Made by a program: the position numbers and the translations under genes. From positions 1 through 37,137 of the forward strand of contig JBAVQS010000308.1 of NCBI GenBank assembly GCA_049694275.1: 37,137 nt of DNA, given 5' to 3'. Numbering within the stretch: the first letter of the stretch is position 1; every line of letters begins with the position of its first letter. This stretch comes from JBAVQS01 sp049694275 (lineage in GTDB: Bacteria > Chloroflexota > Anaerolineae > UBA4142 > SHND01). This document shows positions 24,504 to 33,863 of this stretch, piece after piece. Under the pieces are notes generated by a model that was not told the DNA's origin, ran no database searches, and worked only from the letters and a program-made list of their open reading frames with translations.

Positions 24504-26038
24504 CGGATTCTATCGCAATCATCGATTTTGGCTCGCAGTACACCCAGTTGATAGCGCGGCGCGTCCGCGAGCAGCAGGTCTATTGCGAAGTTTTCCCCCC
24601 GACGGTGACCCGTGCGCAGCTTGAACGTCTCGCACCGCGCGGAATCATCCTCTCCGGCGGCCCTTCCAGTGTCTATGATGAGGACGCGCCGCATCTCCCT
24701 CCGTATCTGCCGGAGATGAACCTCCCGGTCCTCGGCATCTGCTATGGGTTGCATATACTGATGCAAGCTTTGGGTGGGCGGGTTGAAGGGGCGCCGCACC
24801 GCGAGTTTGGCCCGGCCGAGGTGCGCATTGATATCCCGGAACCGCTCTTTGGGGGGCTGCCCGCGACCATGCCGGTGTGGATGAGCCACGGCGATAGTGT
24901 GCAGGAACTGCCCGCAGGGTTTACGCGCATCGCCGAGTCGTCCTCCTGCGCTTATGCGGCTGTCGCCAACCCCGCACGCAAAATCTACGGCCTGCAGTTC
25001 CATCCCGAAGTGGTGCACACGCCCTACGGCAAGGAGATTCTTCGACATTTCCTATTCGACGTCTGCGGCTGCCACGCCGATTGGACTACGCACGCCTTTG
25101 TCGAAACGGCCATTCAGAAGATTCGGGAGCAGGTCGGGGCGGGCCATGTGCTCTGCGCGCTCAGCGGGGGCGTGGATTCGATGGTCGCCGCAACGCTGAT
25201 CGGCAAAGCCATCGGCGATCGTCTCACCTGTGTTTTTATCGATCACGGCCTGATGCGCGCCGACGAGGCTGCCGAGGTCACCGCGCTGGCCGCGAGCTTG
25301 AACCTGGAATTGTGCGCGGTGGATGCGAGTGCGGCTTTTCTCGGCAAATTGCAAGGGGTGGTCGATCCGGAAAAGAAACGCAAGATCATTGGCGCCGAGT
25401 TTATCAACCAGTTTGACCGGGTGGCGCACGAGCTCGACGCCTCACGCCGGTTTGAATTCCTCGCCCAGGGCACCCTTTACCCGGATGTCATCGAGAGCGC
25501 GCACGTCGGCAAGGCGACGACGATCAAATCCCATCACAATGTCGGCGGCCTGCCGACCACGCTCCCTTTCAAGTTGGTCGAGCCGCTGCGCGTCCTGTTC
25601 AAGGACGAGGTGCGGGCGGTAGGGCGCGAGTTGGGGTTACCCGAAGCGGTGATTCGTCGCCAGCCTTTTCCTGGGCCGGGCCTCGCGGTGCGCATCATCG
25701 GCGAGATTACGCCGGAGCGATTGACCGTGCTCCGCGCCGCGGATGCCATTGTGCGGCAAGAGATACAAGCGGCCGCGCTCGATTTCGAGGTCTGGCAGTA
25801 TTTCTGTGTGCTGACGCCGATTCAGACAGTGGGAGTGATGGGAGATGGGCGGACGTATGAGAACGTGCTGGCGGTGCGCGCCGTGACGAGTCAGGATGGG
25901 ATGACCGCCGACTGGGCGCGTCTCCCGCACGACCTCCTCGCCCGTATCAGCTCGCGGATCGTCAACCAGGTCCGCGGGATCAACCGCATCGTCTATGATA
26001 TTACCTCCAAGCCGCCGGGAACGATTGAGTGGGAGTGA
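24500..26038 (+). CDS. guaA: GMP synthase (glutamine-hydrolysing)
   Basis: A 512-residue enzyme of the usual family length that converts XMP, ATP and glutamine to GMP in purine biosynthesis. The class I glutamine amidotransferase domain (about 1-195) has the nucleophile Cys81 in GICYG and the His168/Glu170 pair in FHPEV. The ATP pyrophosphatase domain follows with the P-loop SGGVDS (222-227) and the TLYPDVIES motif. The C-terminal dimerisation domain ends with RAVTSQDGMTADWARLP and GINRIVYDITSKPPGTIEWE, the conserved family ending. No frameshift or lost residue is seen. It follows the cyclase operon but has its own promoter. Its stop is eight bases from the stop of the convergent minus-strand gene. 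Confidence 0.97.
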   Translation: MTDSIAIIDFGSQYTQLIARRVREQQVYCEVFPPTVTRAQLERLAPRGIILSGGPSSVYDEDAPHLPPYLPEMNLPVLGICYGLHILMQALGGRVEGAPHREFGPAEVRIDIPEPLFGGLPATMPVWMSHGDSVQELPAGFTRIAESSSCAYAAVANPARKIYGLQFHPEVVHTPYGKEILRHFLFDVCGCHADWTTHAFVETAIQKIREQVGAGHVLCALSGGVDSMVAATLIGKAIGDRLTCVFIDHGLMRADEAAEVTALAASLNLELCAVDASAAFLGKLQGVVDPEKKRKIIGAEFINQFDRVAHELDASRRFEFLAQGTLYPDVIESAHVGKATTIKSHHNVGGLPTTLPFKLVEPLRVLFKDEVRAVGRELGLPEAVIRRQPFPGPGLAVRIIGEITPERLTVLRAADAIVRQEIQAAALDFEVWQYFCVLTPIQTVGVMGDGRTYENVLAVRAVTSQDGMTADWARLPHDLLARISSRIVNQVRGINRIVYDITSKPPGTIEWE

Positions 26039-26046
26039 GCCGGACT

Positions 26047-27498
26047 TCACTGCATAGGAGAATACGTCCGGATAGAGACTTGGGAAAACTGGATGCCGCT
26101 GAGCGCCGCGCTCAAAGCGAGTTGGGTTTCGACATACTCGCCAAGAAGCGTGTTGTGCGCCAGGCGTGGACGCTGTTTGGGGTCACTTGCCAAACGAATG
26201 AGGGCACGCGTGACAATGTTGTAGACTCTCTCTTCGATGTAGGCGCAGAGATATTGGTTCGACTGTTCCAAGTTCGCCGGGCGTTCCTCGCCTAGCAAGC
26301 GCGGGCGCACAAGCCCAGGGCGTAGCCGTGCCCAAACTTGGGAGATATCATCCACTTTATAGCGCATCTCGATAAAAGCCACAAACCGGAATCCGTCTTT
26401 TGTCTCTAAATCCCGGAGAAATGCATGCCATGCAATTTCGTCCCGGCGAATAAAGGCATCCAGCTGCTCCAGAAATGGCAGGAGGATATGGAACCCAGGC
26501 TTTTCGATTGTCCAGACCCGTCCTTGGTAGATGATGATCGCTGCACTGTCTTGCGGCACGCTGTAAAACAAATAGCCGGTCTGTTTGAGCAAGATGATGC
26601 AGATTGCCGTCAGTGTTCCGCTCCCTATCAGAGTGATGATAAAACCCATCTGCCAGTTGGGGTTGGCGATCAATTGCGCAAGCATACTGCTCGCCAGAAT
26701 GACCAGGGACAGGGATACCGCACCCAGGTACAGCATCGCGATCCAGCGTAACGAGATGCTTGAAGCGTGACTCTCGACTGCGCGCCTTGCCAGTTCTACG
26801 CCGGCGCGCAGTGTTCCGGCCGGATGCGGAGCTTTTCCATGCATATCGGCGTTTGTCGGTGTGCATGGAGAGTTGGAGAGTGATGTGGGCGGAGCATTAG
26901 TTTGCGGCGGTGCTGCGCCGGTAGCAGCGGTCCCGCCCGTTGCGGCGTTTTGCAGGGTGGACGTTGCGGCCTGGGCATTGGTCTGCCCCGATAACCCGTG
27001 CTGACTATAGTTAATCGCCTGCTCTCTGTAACGGGCACGGGCGCGCTCGGCCAGCCGGTCCTTCTCCTGGTCGAAAATATAGGCGGCTTTGAGGAATGCT
27101 TGCAGCCCCTGTTGCCAACGTTCTTTGCCGCTTGCGCAAGAACTGGCAGCCAGTTCCCCTATCGCCAGTTCGGTGACCCCCTCCTCATGTGGCTCGGCTG
27201 CTGAGTGAAAAAGCTGCGCCGCTTCTTGACAGTAATCCACCGCCCGGTCGCATTCGTCCTCATTCCATACATAATAGATGAGCCCCAGGTGAAAGCGTGC
27301 GGCCGCCTGCCCGTAAAGGTCATTCGCCTGCCGCGCGAGTTGAAAGCTTGTGCCGCAGCATTCGGCTGCCTCCTGATAGCGCTCGTCCGCCAGGTGATTG
27401 AGCGCTTGCTCGTGCAGCGTCGACCCGGCATTCCGTTTTTCTCGCAGGTGCTTGACGATCTCAGCGGCAATTTCGAGACGATGGGGATCAGCCGTCAT
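26047..27498 (-). CDS. TPR - membrane - SPFH-like protein (cassette A, third gene)
   Basis: A 483-residue protein. The N-terminal 150 residues are TPR-like helices (AAARFHLGLIYYVWNEDECD, AAQLFHSAAEPHEEG) and align with the free TPR protein at 32271-31732. A Thr/Ala/Pro-rich linker (about 165-225) precedes two transmembrane helices (about 245-312). The rest (about 316-483) resembles an SPFH/Band-7 domain: VPQDSAAIIIYQGRVWTIEK, then PGFHILLPFLEQLDAF, followed by strands and a helix. The first residues overlap the stop of the WD40-SPFH gene by four bases (ATGA), so both are translationally coupled. SPFH proteins oligomerise as membrane scaffolds; the role of this one is not known. Confidence 0.7.
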   Translation of the reverse strand: MTADPHRLEIAAEIVKHLREKRNAGSTLHEQALNHLADERYQEAAECCGTSFQLARQANDLYGQAAARFHLGLIYYVWNEDECDRAVDYCQEAAQLFHSAAEPHEEGVTELAIGELAASSCASGKERWQQGLQAFLKAAYIFDQEKDRLAERARARYREQAINYSQHGLSGQTNAQAATSTLQNAATGGTAATGAAPPQTNAPPTSLSNSPCTPTNADMHGKAPHPAGTLRAGVELARRAVESHASSISLRWIAMLYLGAVSLSLVILASSMLAQLIANPNWQMGFIITLIGSGTLTAICIILLKQTGYLFYSVPQDSAAIIIYQGRVWTIEKPGFHILLPFLEQLDAFIRRDEIAWHAFLRDLETKDGFRFVAFIEMRYKVDDISQVWARLRPGLVRPRLLGEERPANLEQSNQYLCAYIEERVYNIVTRALIRLASDPKQRPRLAHNTLLGEYVETQLALSAALSGIQFSQVSIRTYSPMQ

Positions 27499-30400
27499 CG
27501 AGTTCGCCCTTGGGCGGATTCACCTTTACCATTGCTAGGGGGTCTGGACGTGTCAAGGATATTTTGCTCACCCAGGATGACGGTCTTGTCCCCCGCGCTT
27601 TTGGTAATGTTCTCCAGCGCTTCGACATAGCGCATGGCGGTGACATCATCGCGGACGAGAGTGAGGGATAGGTGCTCGATCGCTTCAATATAGCGAATAG
27701 CGATCTGCGCATCCTTAATCACCGCACGCTCTCCGCCACAGAAGGGATCGGTGAGCTGTCGAATCAATGCGTCGCGGAGGTCCGATTTTGTCTCTTCGAT
27801 GCGATTAATCGCCATCGCTTCGCCTTCTCCCTTGCGGGTCATAACCTCGCGTTCAATGTCCGCTTTGTTCAATTCAATCTGTCGTTGTACCTGTCCCAGG
27901 CTACGTTCCTGCAGCAGTGCGCGGGCTTTTTCCCCAATCTTGATTTCGCCGAGAAAAACGCCTGTGATCTCGATGCCACGGCCTTTCACCGCATCGCCCA
28001 CTCGCTCACGCAATCGTTGGGTTAGCTCCCTTCGGGTTCGGCCGGAAATGTTGACCAGTTCTTCAAAGTTGTACAACGCGGCCGCATCGCGCAACGTGTT
28101 CGTGGCCACCGTTCGCACAAACTGTTTCCAATCCGTCGCAGAAGGAACCCATATTTTATTCAGGATCAGTTGACTGTCGAATGGATAGCGGCTGCCCGCT
28201 TCATGATCCTTATCAGGATTGCCTTTCTGGATGATGTGGCTGACGGTCAATTCCATAAGATCGATATAGAGCTGATCGCGTGTGATGACCTCCTTGACCT
28301 CGATCCTTTCCGCGCGGCCCATCAGTGGGATGTGCATGTGAGCTTTTTCAAATGGCCTCAGCCACGATAGCCCTCTTCCGACGACACGCGTCGTCCTGCC
28401 GCGTTGCTGGAGAACCGCGGCGTTCCCTTCGTCGACAATCAGCAGGCCGATCCCGCCTAGTTCTGAAGCCATCTCTGTCGCAGCGCGTACTGTCTGGATG
28501 CCCTCCGCTGTGACATGCTGTTCAATATGATTGATTCCCAGGAGGACCTCGAGCATGAACCACTGTGCTTGCCGAAAGCTATAGTGTGGATAGTCGGACA
28601 ATAGGATCAGCCCGGTGATGGAACTCAACAGGATCAGTAGGTTGAGGATCAGGATAAATGAGAGGCCTTCGGCCAGGACCAGTGGCAAGTACAGGCGTGC
28701 GGCTGGCGATCCGAGCGCAAGGTTGGCAAGTACGCTGCGCAAGCCGCGCAGCTCTTCCAGGTTTGCAACAGACAAAAGCTGGATCTCAGGACCTTGCCCG
28801 ATAGTTCCGGCGGCCAGCACTTGACCGTCGGCGCTGATACCCAATTCGCGAACGGGCTGGTCGCCGGCGGGTAGCTCATTCGGAATGGCCGGGTTGCCGA
28901 GATCCCAGAGTTGGATTCCGCGGTCCCAACGACTTGTAATCACGGTTTTGCCGTCCGGGCTGAAGGTGACGGCGCTTGCTCCCTTGCTCGCATCGGGCAA
29001 CGTCAGCTTTTCGGTCGCCGATAGTGTATCGCTGCCCCAGACCTGATAAAGTCGGAGCGGTTCATTCAAGCTGGTCACGGCTAACAAGGTATCCGTAACT
29101 ACCGGCGATAGGGTCAGGTCTGTGATACGAAGCCCTTCTTTGGCGATCTGGGGATTGACGGGGAAGGGCCGGCCGACGCTCCAGAGGTAAACTTGGTCCT
29201 GGGTTGCTGCGCACAGCACCTGTCCATCGGCGCTAAAGGCGAGGCTTTCGACCCGATGGGAAAGCGATGGGAGATCCTGATAGGTGTGCAGAGTCGTAAA
29301 GAGGCGGATTTTCCCATCGACGTTCCCAACTGCCAATAGGTCCTTGCCCATCGCTATGCTCGTTATCAGGCCCTCCGGCCAGTACACATCATAGGCCAGG
29401 GTCTGTTTGTCCTTTTCGAATTGCCATACGCGGACATAGCCTTTAAATGTCGTCGAAGCGAGCAATGTGCCTGTGGGGTTAAAGGCCAGGTGCATCGTCT
29501 CGTCTGTAGGTGCATCAAAGGAGCGTTGGTTATTCTTCCCGACCCAGACCCGGACGGTTTTATCTTCGCTAGAGACCAGCACCGCGTCATCGGTCATGCT
29601 GAGGGCGACGGCGGTGACGGCTTTGTCATATGTTCCGACATCCGTATTCAATTTCGCGTCGTAGAGGTTCCAGACCCGAATCTTGTTGTCTGTGTTACTC
29701 GTCACAACGCGGGCGTGCTCTGCATATGTGGCATCAAAGGCCGGATCAAAGGCGATCGAGGCGATCCTGTTCTCTTGTTTTCCGACCTCGACCCGCGGCG
29801 AAAAGGAAAAAGTACGGCTTCCTGTGGATTGCTGTTCGTCGATCTGCCAGAGGCGCAGATGATAATCCGAATCCCCTGTGACAAGGAACCGCCCCGACGG
29901 GGAGAGCGCGGCGGTATCCATCCGATCAGAGGGACGTATCCAGTTCGACGGAAACGCGACGGCGAAGGGAGTAAGATTGAGTGCTTGCAGGTTGGATCCG
30001 TTCGGGTCGAATTGCCAGGCGACAAGCGAGCGGTCTTGGTAAACCGCGATAACGGTCCGGTTGTCCCAAAAGGCGAGGTCGATGATCGAGTCGGCGTTTT
30101 TTTCGTTCGCAAATACATGGCCGCCGGCGATGACGTTGTCGCTCGCTCGCCATATACCGATCGTTCCATCTACTGCGCCGGCCGCGAGGAATTTATTGTC
30201 GCTACTCCACGCCAGGCTCGTAATCTCTTTTTTCTGGCCTTGAAGAGATGCCAGGAGGGTATATCCTTTCATATCCCAGACACGGATTCCACCGCTGTCG
30301 GTCCCGCTCGCCAGCGAGTTGCCATCTCCGCTAAACGCGAGCGCCTTGATCTCTCCGCCATCCGGGGCGATTAACTGCTGGTAAAACCCGTTCCCCTGAC

Positions 30401-30944
30401 GATTCCAGATGCGAATGGTCCCATCGCTGCTGCCGGCCGCGATCCGGGAGCCGTCGGGGTGAAAGGCTACGCTTTGCCAGTCTTTCTGGTAATCATAATA
30501 ATGAGGGACAAGGTCAAAGAGCGGCGTGGCCCTGTTTTCGGCGAGCGCTTTTTTGCTCGTGTCCCATACCTGGATCGCGGAATCCGCGCCCGCCGAAACC
30601 AGTTGAGTGGCCGCCTGGTTAAAGGCGAGGGCATTAATCCGGCTGGTATGTTTGGAAAGGATGTGGGGGTCCGGCGGCCTGGCGCGGAGGTCGGCGGCGG
30701 TGGTCAGGAGAAGACCGATCACCAAGCTGTTCATGAACCACGCGACGACCCAGACGTGAAAGCGCAACGACGGCGCCGGCCGCTTGTTTCGCCGACTTTG
30801 AATCCAGGGAATGCCAATATTGAGAGTCAGGTATGCGGAGGTCAGGAGAAACCCCAAGACCAGCACAAGCTGAGGCAGTTCAAAGAAATGGGAAAGCGGA
30901 AACAAGACAAGCAGAGCAAATTGGACTATGAGTAACTTCTTCAT
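27495..30944 (-). CDS. WD40 - membrane - SPFH fusion protein (cassette A, second gene)
   Basis: An 1149-residue protein. Three N-terminal transmembrane helices (about 1-90) are followed by about fourteen WD40-like blades (98-728; for example INALAFNQAATQLVSAGADS, IQVWDTSK, SVAFHPDGSRIAAGSSDGTI). This is enough for two seven-bladed propellers. Another hydrophobic hairpin spans 751-785. An SPFH domain covers about 825-1040 (IGLLIVDEGNAAVLQQRGR, VVGRGLSWLRPFEK), then a charged helix and a tail with IAIRYIEAIEHLS and VTAMRYVEALENITKS that matches the SPFH protein of cassette B. The start at 30944 is chosen over 30962 because AGGAG lies six bases upstream. The propellers probably face the outside or cytosol as a binding platform; the topology is uncertain. 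The large fusion is unusual for SPFH proteins. Confidence 0.8.
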   Translation of the reverse strand: MKKLLIVQFALLVLFPLSHFFELPQLVLVLGFLLTSAYLTLNIGIPWIQSRRNKRPAPSLRFHVWVVAWFMNSLVIGLLLTTAADLRARPPDPHILSKHTSRINALAFNQAATQLVSAGADSAIQVWDTSKKALAENRATPLFDLVPHYYDYQKDWQSVAFHPDGSRIAAGSSDGTIRIWNRQGNGFYQQLIAPDGGEIKALAFSGDGNSLASGTDSGGIRVWDMKGYTLLASLQGQKKEITSLAWSSDNKFLAAGAVDGTIGIWRASDNVIAGGHVFANEKNADSIIDLAFWDNRTVIAVYQDRSLVAWQFDPNGSNLQALNLTPFAVAFPSNWIRPSDRMDTAALSPSGRFLVTGDSDYHLRLWQIDEQQSTGSRTFSFSPRVEVGKQENRIASIAFDPAFDATYAEHARVVTSNTDNKIRVWNLYDAKLNTDVGTYDKAVTAVALSMTDDAVLVSSEDKTVRVWVGKNNQRSFDAPTDETMHLAFNPTGTLLASTTFKGYVRVWQFEKDKQTLAYDVYWPEGLITSIAMGKDLLAVGNVDGKIRLFTTLHTYQDLPSLSHRVESLAFSADGQVLCAATQDQVYLWSVGRPFPVNPQIAKEGLRITDLTLSPVVTDTLLAVTSLNEPLRLYQVWGSDTLSATEKLTLPDASKGASAVTFSPDGKTVITSRWDRGIQLWDLGNPAIPNELPAGDQPVRELGISADGQVLAAGTIGQGPEIQLLSVANLEELRGLRSVLANLALGSPAARLYLPLVLAEGLSFILILNLLILLSSITGLILLSDYPHYSFRQAQWFMLEVLLGINHIEQHVTAEGIQTVRAATEMASELGGIGLLIVDEGNAAVLQQRGRTTRVVGRGLSWLRPFEKAHMHIPLMGRAERIEVKEVITRDQLYIDLMELTVSHIIQKGNPDKDHEAGSRYPFDSQLILNKIWVPSATDWKQFVRTVATNTLRDAAALYNFEELVNISGRTRRELTQRLRERVGDAVKGRGIEITGVFLGEIKIGEKARALLQERSLGQVQRQIELNKADIEREVMTRKGEGEAMAINRIEETKSDLRDALIRQLTDPFCGGERAVIKDAQIAIRYIEAIEHLSLTLVRDDVTAMRYVEALENITKSAGDKTVILGEQNILDTSRPPSNGKGESAQGRTR

Positions 30945-31105
30945 TGTTATCTCCTGCGACATAGCAATTAGCGAAGCATTGGGGTGGGCGTCCGAGTACT
31001 TGTGCGAAAGTTGATTGGAACAACTCCTTCGCGGCGTTCTTTCTGGACAAGTACGGATACACCAGCGTTCGTGCTATATTTAGCGGGTCCAGGGGTATCG
31101 CTCCG

Positions 31106-31330
31106 TCAAGAGAGTAACGTTTTATGATCTGCCTGGTCTGGCTCTGGCTGAGCATCGCGTGGCCCAGTCAAGAGTTGTTGGAACTGCAAATAATCCTCAT
31201 AACTAATCAGGACCGCCACCGGGCGATGGAAGTTCTCGATAATGAGGGTCTCGCCTTTATACTTGACTCGCTCCATCAGATCACGCGTTTTCAGACGTAG
31301 ATCGGTCGAGCTCACTTTGGCCGGTTCCAT
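31106..31330 (-). CDS. Phd/YefM-like antitoxin-type small protein (cassette A, first gene)
   Basis: A 74-residue protein with STDLRLKTRDLMERVKYKGE and PVAVLISYEDYLQFQQLL, the pattern of the Phd/YefM fold (DNA-binding N-terminus, then a strand-helix ending in ISYEDY). The family usually represses its own operon and neutralises a RelE/YoeB- or Doc-type toxin. No toxin gene lies on either side; the next gene downstream is the WD40-SPFH fusion. The start has GGAGG close upstream. It is strongly similar to the 33853-34068 protein. The 160 bases between it and the SPFH gene hold no convincing gene. A repressor role for this operon is inferred. Confidence 0.75.
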   Translation of the reverse strand: MEPAKVSSTDLRLKTRDLMERVKYKGETLIIENFHRPVAVLISYEDYLQFQQLLTGPRDAQPEPDQADHKTLLS

Positions 31331-31731
31331 AGGTCCTCCGCTTTCGGACAGGCTGTCTCATTCCGCTTGACGTATTGTGAAAACAAAAAGGGCACGGCAG
31401 AATGCGCGCGACAATCGTCATCGCGCCGCTCTGCCGTACCCTCTTGAATCTACTACAGTGTGGAGTGTCATCAGGTGCATCTTTCTGGGTGAGCACCGTT
31501 CTCAGAATGGTATGGTCAAGTCAAATCGCTAGTAATCAGGGCAAGGGAGCATCTCCAATTTGCATAACTGTACTAACTATAGCATATGTATGTAACCAAC
31601 AGGTAAAGATCAGGTATAGATTTCGTACGGGTTTTTAGAACGGACATGCCGGTTCTTCCCGTTATGTCAACTATTCTGGCGCGCTGGGTTGTGATTGATG
31701 TTTGGAACCCCTCGGCGCGCTTGCTGGTCGG
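31331..31731. other. Intergenic region between cassettes A and B, no gene
   Basis: About 400 bases without a convincing reading frame. The left part (31380-31441) is a minus-strand terminator. The centre (about 31555-31640) is AT-rich compared with the rest of the window and may contain the promoter of cassette A, but no hexamer pair is convincing. An imperfect hairpin lies at 31627-31662 (ACGGG/CCCGT outside, AGAAC/GTTCT inside) without a T run. Confidence 0.5.
31380..31441 (-). terminator. Intrinsic terminator downstream of cassette B
   Basis: Complementary arms ACGGCAGA (31394-31401) with TCTGCCGT (31430-31437) and GCGCGA (31406-31411) with TCGCGC (31421-31426) form a long imperfect stem. 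Read on the minus strand it is followed by CCCTTTTTGTTTTC. It therefore ends transcription coming from the TPR gene at 31732 before cassette A begins, and separates the two operons. Confidence 0.65.
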
Positions 31732-32271
31732 TCATAGACGATTGTTTTTGTCGTTAACCCCTTTCAAGTGATCCGAATGGTGTTCTGCAAGCGACTTGTA
31801 ACTGGTGTCGGCTTCATTCTTGACGGGGCTTGGCCTGTCGCCACAGGTCTCGACTGCCCTGGCCATTGCCGTCAGGGCGCGCTGCCAGCGGTCTCGCCGC
31901 TGGTGTTCGCAGGCATATTCCATAATCTTGGCTACGGCGAGGAGCGCGACCGCTTCTGCCTCAGGCCTCTCGGCCGAGTGAAAAAAGCGCGCCGCGTCCT
32001 CGCACAGGTTTGCCGCCCGGTCTAACTCGTGTTCGCGAAGCACGAAATAGTGCAGGCCTAGGTGCAGCCGCGCCGCGCCCTGTGCATAGGGATTTTGGGC
32101 CTCTCGGCCATGTTCCTGCCCAACCTGGCAGGAGTGGATCGCTTCCTGCAACCGCCCGGCGCGCCGATAAGCATCGGACTGCTGGTTGAGGTCCAATACG
32201 GGGTTGTCCTCTTCGTCCAACAGTTCGAGCAGATGGTCAGCCAGGTTGTTCTTTTCGGCATCAATGGACAT
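31732..32271 (-). CDS. TPR protein (cassette B, third gene)
   Basis: A 179-residue, probably cytosolic, helical protein. AQGAARLHLGLHYFVLREHE, DRAANLCEDAARFFHSAERP and RDRWQRALTAMARAVETCGD align over most of its length with residues 70-155 of the TPR-SPFH protein of cassette A. Unlike that protein it has no membrane helices or SPFH-like part and ends in a short polar tail. It lies 89 bases downstream of the SPFH gene with no clear ribosome-binding site for the ATG at 32271. It is likely to bind the SPFH partner or its client through TPR grooves; this is inferred from the fusion in cassette A. Confidence 0.65.
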   Translation of the reverse strand: MSIDAEKNNLADHLLELLDEEDNPVLDLNQQSDAYRRAGRLQEAIHSCQVGQEHGREAQNPYAQGAARLHLGLHYFVLREHELDRAANLCEDAARFFHSAERPEAEAVALLAVAKIMEYACEHQRRDRWQRALTAMARAVETCGDRPSPVKNEADTSYKSLAEHHSDHLKGVNDKNNRL

Positions 32272-32360
32272 GGCGCATCGGGCCGGTTAGCGCGCAGCGA
32301 TAGATCGGTGTCGTTCGGGCAAACGGGTACGCCGGGAACGATCGGGTTTGCCTGGCAGAG

Positions 32361-33863
32361 CTAGACCCCGGTAGAAATCTCGCCCGAAGATGCTTCCAAA
32401 AGCCCCTTGTTCTCACCGACGATAAAGGTCATGTGGCCTTCACTCTTGGCCATGTTCTCCAGGGCTTCGATATACCGCATGGCGGTGACATCGTCGCGCA
32501 TAATGCCCCTTGAGAGACGTTCCACGGCGTCGATATAGCGCATGGCGATTTCCCGGTTTTGCATCAACCCGCTGGTGGGGCCGCCGAACGGGTCGGTGAG
32601 CTGGTGAATCAGCGTGTCTCGCAGCGTCGCCTTGATCATTTCGACCTTGCGCAGCACTTGAGCCTGTCCGTCTCCCTTGAGCACCAGTGTATCCCGGGCC
32701 TGTTCCGCGCGAATGATTTCGGTCTGCCGGGTCACGTTTGCCATCCAGCGCTCGCGCAGTTTTTCTTCAACATCTTTCGGAATCTGAAGCTCACCGATGC
32801 GCACAATCGTTGTGAGCACCCCAAACGCGCTTACGGCGCTGTTGACCGCCGAACGAATCTCTTCGCACAATTCATTTCGCGCGTCTGCCGTCGCCATCAT
32901 CAGGTCGTCCAGCGTGCGCCGGGCAACCATGTCCCGCACGACCGATTCGGCGATCCCCGAGACCAGCCCGTTCCACAGGCTCCCTTTCATGTTCCAGACC
33001 TTCAAGACGTTCTTGTGGTCGTAGGGAAAGAGCCCGTTCGGATGAGATTTGTCGCCCGGATCGACCCGGTGAAAGATATAGACCTGCAGGCAGGGGATGA
33101 CGATCTGGTCCTGCGTCACGATATTTTTGATTTCCAGGTTATCGCGCTGTGAGTTGAGCGGGATCACCATGCTGACGCGCTCGAACTGTTCCAAAAAGGT
33201 GCGGCCCCGACCGACCACACGCGAGATGCGCCCGCTCTGTTCGAGGATAACCGCGTGCGCCTCTTGCACAATTAGCACCCCCGGACCGCCCCAGCGCGCC
33301 AGCTTTTCCGCCGGTTCGTTCTTGATAATCGCCTTGCCCTCGGCGACGACGATGGTCGCCTTGTTGATCCCGATCTCGGAATCCACAAGGTTGCGCTTGA
33401 CCTTGTTCTTGTCTTCATCGCTCATCTTGTCATATTCGACGCTCCCGACGAGCGCGCGGGCGCCCGCATCCGCGAAACGGAGCATCTGGTCAAATTCGAT
33501 CTGCTTGACCGTCAAATAGGACATGCCGATGCAGACCGGCGCGAGCAACTGGAGCAATGTGGCCGCCGGCAGCGGCAAAATCCCAAGCGCGACCAGGCCG
33601 ACAACGGGTAGGGCAAGCAATAGGTACATGCCGAGACTGGCGACCAGCGTGCTTTTGAGCATCTTGACGGCGAAGGAATAGAACTTGGGGTGGTTGGTCC
33701 CCAAAAAGCCGGACAGGGGAAGCTTGCGATCTGGAATGTGTTGGATGTACCAGATCAGGAATGCCATGATGATAAACAGCACGGGACCGTAGACGATCGC
33801 CAGAAAGCCTCCCATCAGCATGAGTGGCAGGTTTTCTGGGAGCTTGGGCTTTTTAAATTTCAT
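32361..33863 (-). CDS. Membrane-anchored SPFH/Band-7 (stomatin-like) protein (cassette B, second gene)
   Basis: A 500-residue protein. Four hydrophobic segments lie in about 15-45 and 65-140 (MLMGGFLAIVYGPVLFIIMA; SLGMYLLLALPVVGLVALG). An SPFH domain covers about 190-420 (GGPGVLIVQEAHAVILEQSG, VVGRGRTFLEQFERVSMVIP), with a charged helix after it (RERWMANVTRQTEIIRAEQA). The tail has IAMRYIDAVERLSRG and VTAMRYIEALENMAKS, nearly the same as in the WD40-SPFH protein. The start at 33863 (MKFKKPK) is preferred because AGGAAGG lies eight bases upstream; the longer frame from 33941 would overlap most of the antitoxin-like gene. The chosen start overlaps that gene by 11 bases. Members form membrane microdomain scaffolds; no NfeD or FtsH partner is nearby. 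Confidence 0.8.
   Translation of the reverse strand: MKFKKPKLPENLPLMLMGGFLAIVYGPVLFIIMAFLIWYIQHIPDRKLPLSGFLGTNHPKFYSFAVKMLKSTLVASLGMYLLLALPVVGLVALGILPLPAATLLQLLAPVCIGMSYLTVKQIEFDQMLRFADAGARALVGSVEYDKMSDEDKNKVKRNLVDSEIGINKATIVVAEGKAIIKNEPAEKLARWGGPGVLIVQEAHAVILEQSGRISRVVGRGRTFLEQFERVSMVIPLNSQRDNLEIKNIVTQDQIVIPCLQVYIFHRVDPGDKSHPNGLFPYDHKNVLKVWNMKGSLWNGLVSGIAESVVRDMVARRTLDDLMMATADARNELCEEIRSAVNSAVSAFGVLTTIVRIGELQIPKDVEEKLRERWMANVTRQTEIIRAEQARDTLVLKGDGQAQVLRKVEMIKATLRDTLIHQLTDPFGGPTSGLMQNREIAMRYIDAVERLSRGIMRDDVTAMRYIEALENMAKSEGHMTFIVGENKGLLEASSGEISTGV

Noticed and set aside
29421..30374. 317-residue plus-strand frame opposite the WD40 region
   Set aside because: It is the antisense of the repeated WD40 pattern with no independent start signals.
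30880..31155. 91-residue minus-strand frame between the antitoxin-like gene and the WD40-SPFH gene
   Set aside because: It overlaps both flanking genes (50 and 65 bases), its ATG lies inside the antitoxin-like gene without its own ribosome-binding site, and the sequence shows no recognisable family. It could be a remnant but is not supported.
31627..31662. Hairpin between cassettes A and B as a terminator
   Set aside because: The stem is imperfect and neither strand has a T run after it; the better terminator is at 31380-31441.
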